From Citricoccus sp. WCRC_4 (GTDB lineage: Bacteria > Actinomycetota > Actinomycetes > Actinomycetales > Micrococcaceae): DNA of 14,634 bases. Below are positions 14,570 through 14,634 of the stretch, one piece after another (the stretch's first letter is position 1; the number at the start of each line of letters is the position of its first letter). A program made the translations under genes and the position numbers. The stretch lies in NCBI GenBank assembly GCA_026645375.1, contig JAPFFX010000224.1, positions 1-14,634 on the forward strand, written 5' to 3'. The notes below the pieces were generated by a model. The model was given only the letters and a program-made list of their open reading frames with translations. It made no database searches and was not told the DNA's origin.

Positions 14570-14599
14570 TTGCCCCCAGGGCCGTTCCCCGCTTATTCT
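14570..14599 (+). promoter_or_regulatory. Promoter for a divergent gene beyond the right edge
   Basis: TTGCCC (14570-14575) and TATTCT (14594-14599) with an 18-base spacer face right, away from tetR. No start codon for a gene is convincing within the last 35 bases, so the gene must begin outside the window. Confidence 0.4.
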
Positions 14600-14612
14600 C
14601 TACAACTGTAGA
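14599..14612. promoter_or_regulatory. Palindromic TetR-type operator candidate
   Basis: TCTACA-AC-TGTAGA is a perfect palindrome with a 2-base centre, the TACA-N2-TGTA style of many TetR operators. It starts at the last base of the rightward -10 box, where a bound repressor would block that promoter. It also lies in the AT-rich patch that could hold the leftward tetR promoter (TTTACA at 14617 down to 14612). Confidence 0.5.
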
Positions 14613-14634
14613 TGTAAACGTGACGCACTTCACT

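Overview
This is a GC-rich window (roughly 70% G+C by eye) from an actinobacterium. The closest fit is the Micrococcaceae (Micrococcus, Citricoccus, Kocuria, Arthrobacter relatives). That placement is inferred from protein style, GTG starts, several TANNNT -10 boxes six to eight bases before a start codon (leaderless transcripts), and a three-gene E1alpha/E1beta/E2 2-oxoacid dehydrogenase operon. There is no rRNA, tRNA, CRISPR array, insertion sequence or prophage block. No stretch over 300 bases lacks a gene.

Left part (1-4078, all minus strand, read right to left): an aromatic/HisC-like aminotransferase (pat), then E1alpha, E1beta (4-base ATGA overlap) and E2 (cut by the window edge) of a 2-oxoacid dehydrogenase, most likely the branched-chain type. 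Aminotransferase and dehydrogenase together could carry amino acids through 2-oxoacids to acyl-CoA.

Middle (4256-9315): a small four-helix membrane protein of the phage-holin-4_2 family (plus) converges, with 4 bases between stops, on a two-gene minus-strand operon. That operon encodes a WXG100-like helical protein and an alpha/beta hydrolase with a helical N-terminus carrying a YxxxE motif, a candidate type VII-type secretion pair. Across a divergent intergenic region containing direct repeats and a perfect 10-bp hairpin lie a flavin reductase-like protein and a DUF1846 (UPF0371) protein, both plus strand and both apparently leaderless.

Right part (9436-14452, all minus strand): TetR/BetI-like repressor, AraC/FeaR-like regulator, APC permease and NAD-type aldehyde dehydrogenase. 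This looks like an inducible uptake-and-oxidation module for an amine, amino acid or aldehyde. The amine oxidase or transaminase that would make the aldehyde is not in view. The TetR gene has a palindromic operator candidate at the right edge, beside a promoter pointing to a gene outside the window.

The most unusual DNA is a 64-bp near-perfect inverted repeat at 9341-9404, between the convergent DUF1846 and aldehyde dehydrogenase genes. Its loop repeats part of one arm, so two alternative hairpins are possible.
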